Part shown: positions 12,431 to 13,493 of the stretch, in pieces | How the letters are laid out: each line of letters starts with the position of its first letter | How positions within the stretch are numbered: the first letter of the stretch is position 1 | Source: SIG440 sp045578305 | GTDB taxonomy: Bacteria > Bacillota > Clostridia > Monoglobales > Monoglobaceae | DNA: 13,493 nt | NCBI GenBank assembly: GCA_045578305.1 | Contig: JAZNKA010000007.1 | Span: 1-13,493, forward strand | Reading direction: 5' to 3' | The notes under the pieces: generated by a model | Seen by the model: only the letters and a program-made list of their open reading frames with translations | Told to the model about the DNA's origin: nothing | Database searches by the model: none | Translations under genes and position numbers: made by a program

Positions 12431-12449
12431 GATGCTCACCTATCCCCCC

Positions 12450-12478
12450 TTGCACACCTCACTTAATTATGATATTAT
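12450..12478 (+). promoter_or_regulatory. Putative promoter of trmFO
   Basis: TTGCAC (12450-12455) and TATTAT (12473-12478), 17-base spacer, giving a leader of about 30 nt before ATG 12514. Confidence 0.65.
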
Positions 12479-12513
12479 ATATGTAGCTATCCAATCCGAA
12501 AGGAACACAGAAT

Positions 12514-13493
12514 ATGACATCAGAAAAAACAGTGAAAATAATCGGCGCAGGTCTTGCGGGATGCGAGGCGGCGTGGCAGCTTGCAAACAGGGGCATTAAG
12601 GTAAAGCTTTTTGAAATGAAACCGCAAAAAATGTCCCCCGCTCACAAATCTCAGGATTTTGCCGAGCTTGTCTGCAGCAATTCGCTTCGTGCCGACGGAA
12701 TACAAAATGCGGTCGGACTTCTTAAGGAAGAAATGCGAACCATCGGCTCGCTTATTATGGAGTGCGCAGACGCTACGCGCGTTCCTGCGGGCGGCGCTTT
12801 GGCAGTTGACCGCGAGGGATTTTCCAAAATGGTGACCGAAAAAATAAAATCGCATAATAATATAGAAGTGATTTCGTGCGAGGTCAGTGAAATAGATACA
12901 GACGAATATACAATTGTTGCGGCAGGCCCCCTTGCATCAGATGCAATCTCAAACGAGATAGCAAGGCTTACCGGTGGCGAGGGGCTGCATTTTTTTGATG
13001 CAGCGGCACCGATTGTTTCTTTTGAGAGTATCAATATGCAAAAAGCCTTCAAGGCGGCACGATACGGCAAGGGCGGCGATGACTACATCAACTGCCCGAT
13101 GACAAAGGACGAATACCTTGCCTTCCGCGAGGCTCTTGTCTCTGCCGAGGCAGCGCCTGTGCACGAGGGCGTCGAGGACCCCAAAGTTTTTGAGGGTTGT
13201 ATGCCAATCGAGGTTATGGCGGCACGCGGAGTCGACACAATGCGGTTTGGCCCGCTGAAGCCTGTGGGGTTGACAAGCCCTCACGACGGCACAAGACCCT
13301 ATGCGGTTGTTCAGCTCAGACAGGACAATGCTGCCGCAAGTATGTATAATATAGTAGGTTTTCAGACCCATCTTAAATTCGGCGAGCAGAAAAGGGTGTT
13401 TGGCATGATTCCCGGACTCGAAAATGCCGAGTTTGTAAGATACGGCGTTATGCACCGCAACACCTATATCAATTCGCCAAAACTTTTAACTTC
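12514..13493 (+). CDS. trmFO: TrmFO: folate-dependent tRNA (uracil-54-C5)-methyltransferase (3' truncated)
   Basis: The first 326 codons of TrmFO; family proteins are about 435-470 residues, so the C-terminal quarter lies beyond the window. It uses FAD and methylenetetrahydrofolate to make ribothymidine at position 54 of the tRNA T-loop. The start KIIGAGLAGCEAAWQLANRG (residues 8-27) is the GxGxxG dinucleotide fold for FAD, followed by LFEMKP and the family block AHKSQDFAELVCSNSLRAD. Further blocks are VPAGGALAVDREGFS, YINCPMTKDEYLAF, FEGCMPIEVMAARGVDTMRF (catalytic-region cysteine), GPLKPVGL and MYNIVGFQTHLKF. The frame is intact to the last base. Start ATG 12514 has AAAGGA 9 bases upstream. 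In many Firmicutes trmFO lies between topA and codY/xerC; topA is not upstream here. Confidence 0.96.
   Translation, partial: MTSEKTVKIIGAGLAGCEAAWQLANRGIKVKLFEMKPQKMSPAHKSQDFAELVCSNSLRADGIQNAVGLLKEEMRTIGSLIMECADATRVPAGGALAVDREGFSKMVTEKIKSHNNIEVISCEVSEIDTDEYTIVAAGPLASDAISNEIARLTGGEGLHFFDAAAPIVSFESINMQKAFKAARYGKGGDDYINCPMTKDEYLAFREALVSAEAAPVHEGVEDPKVFEGCMPIEVMAARGVDTMRFGPLKPVGLTSPHDGTRPYAVVQLRQDNAAASMYNIVGFQTHLKFGEQKRVFGMIPGLENAEFVRYGVMHRNTYINSPKLLT

Noticed and set aside
12384..12599. 71-codon plus-strand frame before trmFO
   Set aside because: It runs through repeats and the trmFO promoter and overlaps the clear TrmFO start in another frame.

Overview
The window looks like a piece of chromosome from a low-to-mid GC, spore-forming Clostridia-type Firmicute, possibly an uncultured gut Oscillospiraceae/Ruminococcaceae relative. 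The evidence is a SpoIIP homologue, a YnzC/DUF896 protein, an ECF S component, consensus sigma-A promoters with 17-nt spacers, and strong Shine-Dalgarno sites. No rRNA or tRNA gene is visible, so the genus is inference.

Region A (1 to about 3500) is clearly more AT-rich than the rest and looks like accessory DNA. It holds the C-terminal end of a polymorphic toxin (hydrophobic pre-toxin segment plus a type 50 toxin domain), a small acidic candidate immunity protein, and a convergent XRE-type regulator. A face-to-face promoter pair follows; its rightward member leads only into a nine-codon gene stump. Next comes a promoter-driven array of mini-hairpins with invariant heptamer linkers leading into an orphan four-helix-bundle (S23/IVP, Avd-like) gene. 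A membrane protein of unknown function and an EamA-type exporter close the region. The hairpin array plus four-helix-bundle gene is the best candidate here for an undescribed element.

Region B (about 3500 to 7650) is core-like: DUF896 protein; KDPG/KHG aldolase (eda) with its own promoter and terminator; an ECF transporter S component on the minus strand, divergent from metK; a secreted protein with copper amine oxidase N-terminal-like repeats; then recR.

Region C (7058-9764) is a tight operon of recR, a short QueG-like iron-sulfur protein and an RlmD/RumA-type 23S rRNA uracil methyltransferase, with overlapping start and stop codons and a strong terminator. These genes cover recombinational repair, tRNA queuosine maturation and rRNA methylation.

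Region D (9765-10050) has no gene but encodes a compact predicted RNA fold (three-way junction plus its own terminator) inside a 17-bp direct repeat that duplicates one arm of the rlmD terminator. It looks like a structured RNA or a small inserted repeat.

Region E (10052-13493) has spoIIP and an M14 peptidase resembling gamma-D-glutamyl-meso-diaminopimelate peptidase, both plausible peptidoglycan enzymes of sporulation. A repeat-filled spacer and the 5' three-quarters of trmFO (tRNA m5U54 methylation) follow; trmFO runs off the window end.
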